DNA of 7,230 bases from NCBI GenBank assembly GCA_007130265.1, contig SLST01000484.1, positions 1 through 7,230 of the forward strand. Direction: 5' to 3'. The notes beneath the pieces were generated by a model. That model searched no databases. It was not told the DNA's origin and was given only the letters and a program-made list of their open reading frames with translations. Source of the DNA: Spirochaetales bacterium (GTDB lineage: Bacteria; Spirochaetota; Spirochaetia; DSM-27196; SLST01). Shown here piece by piece: positions 6,371 to 7,230 of this stretch (positions within the stretch are counted from its first letter, which is position 1; each line of letters opens with the position of its first letter). The position numbers were made by a program, and so were the translations under genes.

Positions 6371-7230
6371 TCATACCCTCCACACCGCGGCTCCCATGTG
6401 ATACCGCGCGTGCGCCGTGACTCCGGCCGAGTACCAGGCGGTGACGAGCGTCCCGTTCTCGCCGGGGACCGTGGCCGGATAGCCAAGGTCACCGGGGTCG
6501 AGATCGACGAGCCGCCGCGGGTCGCTCCAGGCGCGGCCACCGTCGTCGCTCACCCGGAACTCGATCCCGTGACGGCCTTCACGCCGGTCGCCGTAGGTGA
6601 GCAGGATCCGTCCGTCCGGGAGCGCGAGCAGATGCCCGGGGTGCTGGGACCCCTGCGACACCTGCTGTTCACGCCGCCAGCTCACCCCGACGTCGGTCGA
6701 CCGGAAGAGCTCGAGATGCTGATCGCCCATCGTCCTGCCGCAGGCGAGCAGATCTCCGTCCGGCAGGACGAGCGGCGTCGTCTCGTTGACGTTGCCGGCC
6801 TGGATGGTTCCACGGACCGACCAGGTGTACCCGTCGTCACCGCTCGTGTAGAAGTGGCATCCTCGTTCGTCGGGCGGACGCCAGCTGTAAAGGCAGGCGC
6901 CCAGGCTTCCGTCGGATAGTTGCACGATATCGCCGAAGGGGATGATGCGCGGCGAGCCCTGAAGCGAGTTTCGCGGCGATCCGTCTCCCGGCGCCGCGAC
7001 GGTGTGCTCGTGCGTCCAGGTGCGTCCACCGTCGCGAGAACGACAGACCCACGGCGCGAGTGGATGCGCCGGCGGTTTGTGCCCGGCGGTACCCTCCCCC
7101 TTGCGCGGCCGGTGCGACCAGCCGGAGGCGAGGACGACCAGATCGCCGCAGGAGCTCAGCCCGGCGGCGACGTTCATGCGGTTCGTGCCCGGTTCGTGGG
7201 CTGCGGCGGTCCCTCGCAGGCTCCACGTAC
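6371..7230 (-). CDS. Sialidase-superfamily (BNR/Asp-box) protein, 5' partial
   Basis: The last 285 codons of a beta-propeller protein of the sialidase superfamily; the frame is open to the window edge, so the ATG at 7175-7177 is internal and the true start and any signal peptide are upstream. Four Asp-boxes (S-x-D-x-G-x-x-W) are visible: SRDGGRTW (7016-7039), SGDDGYTW (6821-6844), STDVGVSW (6677-6700) and SDDGGRAW (6527-6550), spaced 65, 48 and 50 residues apart as expected for propeller blades. A further TWSLRG at the edge may belong to another. HPGHLLALPDGRILLTYGDRR and DLGYPATV followed by LVTAWYS resemble conserved parts of exo-sialidase-like families. Enzymes of this fold release terminal sialic acids or related sugars, but the N-terminal RIP-type arginine motif and the full catalytic set cannot be seen, so activity is not proven; a non-catalytic BNR protein is possible. 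It runs in the same direction as the lacI-type gene 139 bases away. Confidence 0.8.
   Translation of the reverse strand, partial: TWSLRGTAAAHEPGTNRMNVAAGLSSCGDLVVLASGWSHRPRKGEGTAGHKPPAHPLAPWVCRSRDGGRTWTHEHTVAAPGDGSPRNSLQGSPRIIPFGDIVQLSDGSLGACLYSWRPPDERGCHFYTSGDDGYTWSVRGTIQAGNVNETTPLVLPDGDLLACGRTMGDQHLELFRSTDVGVSWRREQQVSQGSQHPGHLLALPDGRILLTYGDRREGRHGIEFRVSDDGGRAWSDPRRLVDLDPGDLGYPATVPGENGTLVTAWYSAGVTAHARYHMGAAVWRV

Noticed and set aside
5545..6919. Two long + strand open frames (5545-6420 and 6209-6919)
   Set aside because: They are antisense to the LacI-type and sialidase-like genes, which both have clear domains; the frames show no motif of their own.

Overview
The window is GC-rich (about 60% by eye) and densely coded. 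It carries most of an Opp/Dpp-type ABC importer operon on the + strand, facing a LacI-family regulator and a sialidase-like (BNR/Asp-box) gene on the - strand. Gaps between genes are short, the operon uses stop/start overlap and Shine-Dalgarno signals, and the importer has a family-5 solute-binding protein. This indicates a free-living heterotrophic bacterium. The phylum cannot be fixed from this window: Spirochaetota, Chloroflexota or a Planctomycetota/Verrucomicrobiota-like lineage would all fit, and this is only a guess.

Layout. Bases 1-704 hold the C-terminal part of the solute-binding protein, whose 5' end lies outside the window. A strong RNA hairpin (720-750) sits in the 91-base gap before the first permease (796-1779). 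The second permease (1790-3013), the D-type ATPase (3010-4032) and the F-type ATPase (4050-5072) follow almost without gaps. Together they form a complete set of two membrane subunits, two ATPases and one binding protein. Only 19 bases separate the last ATPase from the convergent LacI-family gene (5092-6231, -). The 139-base gap upstream of lacI (6232-6370) contains a sigma70-like promoter and a perfect 12-bp palindromic LacI-type operator placed at the predicted transcription start, so the regulator is probably autoregulated. The rest of the window is the C-terminal part of a sialidase-superfamily protein with four Asp-boxes (6371-7230, -), whose 5' end is also outside the window.

How it may work together (inference). 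Opp-like importers of this kind are often named peptide transporters, but members of the family also carry oligosaccharides. A LacI-family sensor and a glycan-active propeller protein next to this one suggest a glycan catabolism locus: the sialidase-like protein acts on a glycan, the ABC importer takes up a released product, and the LacI protein senses a derived sugar. The substrate cannot be read from the sequence.

No clearly new system was found. The most unusual signals are a 62-base nested palindrome inside the 3' end of the F-type ATPase gene, the hairpin between binding protein and permease, the well-placed regulator operator, and a second permease with both a cytoplasmic N-terminal extension and an enlarged extracytoplasmic segment.
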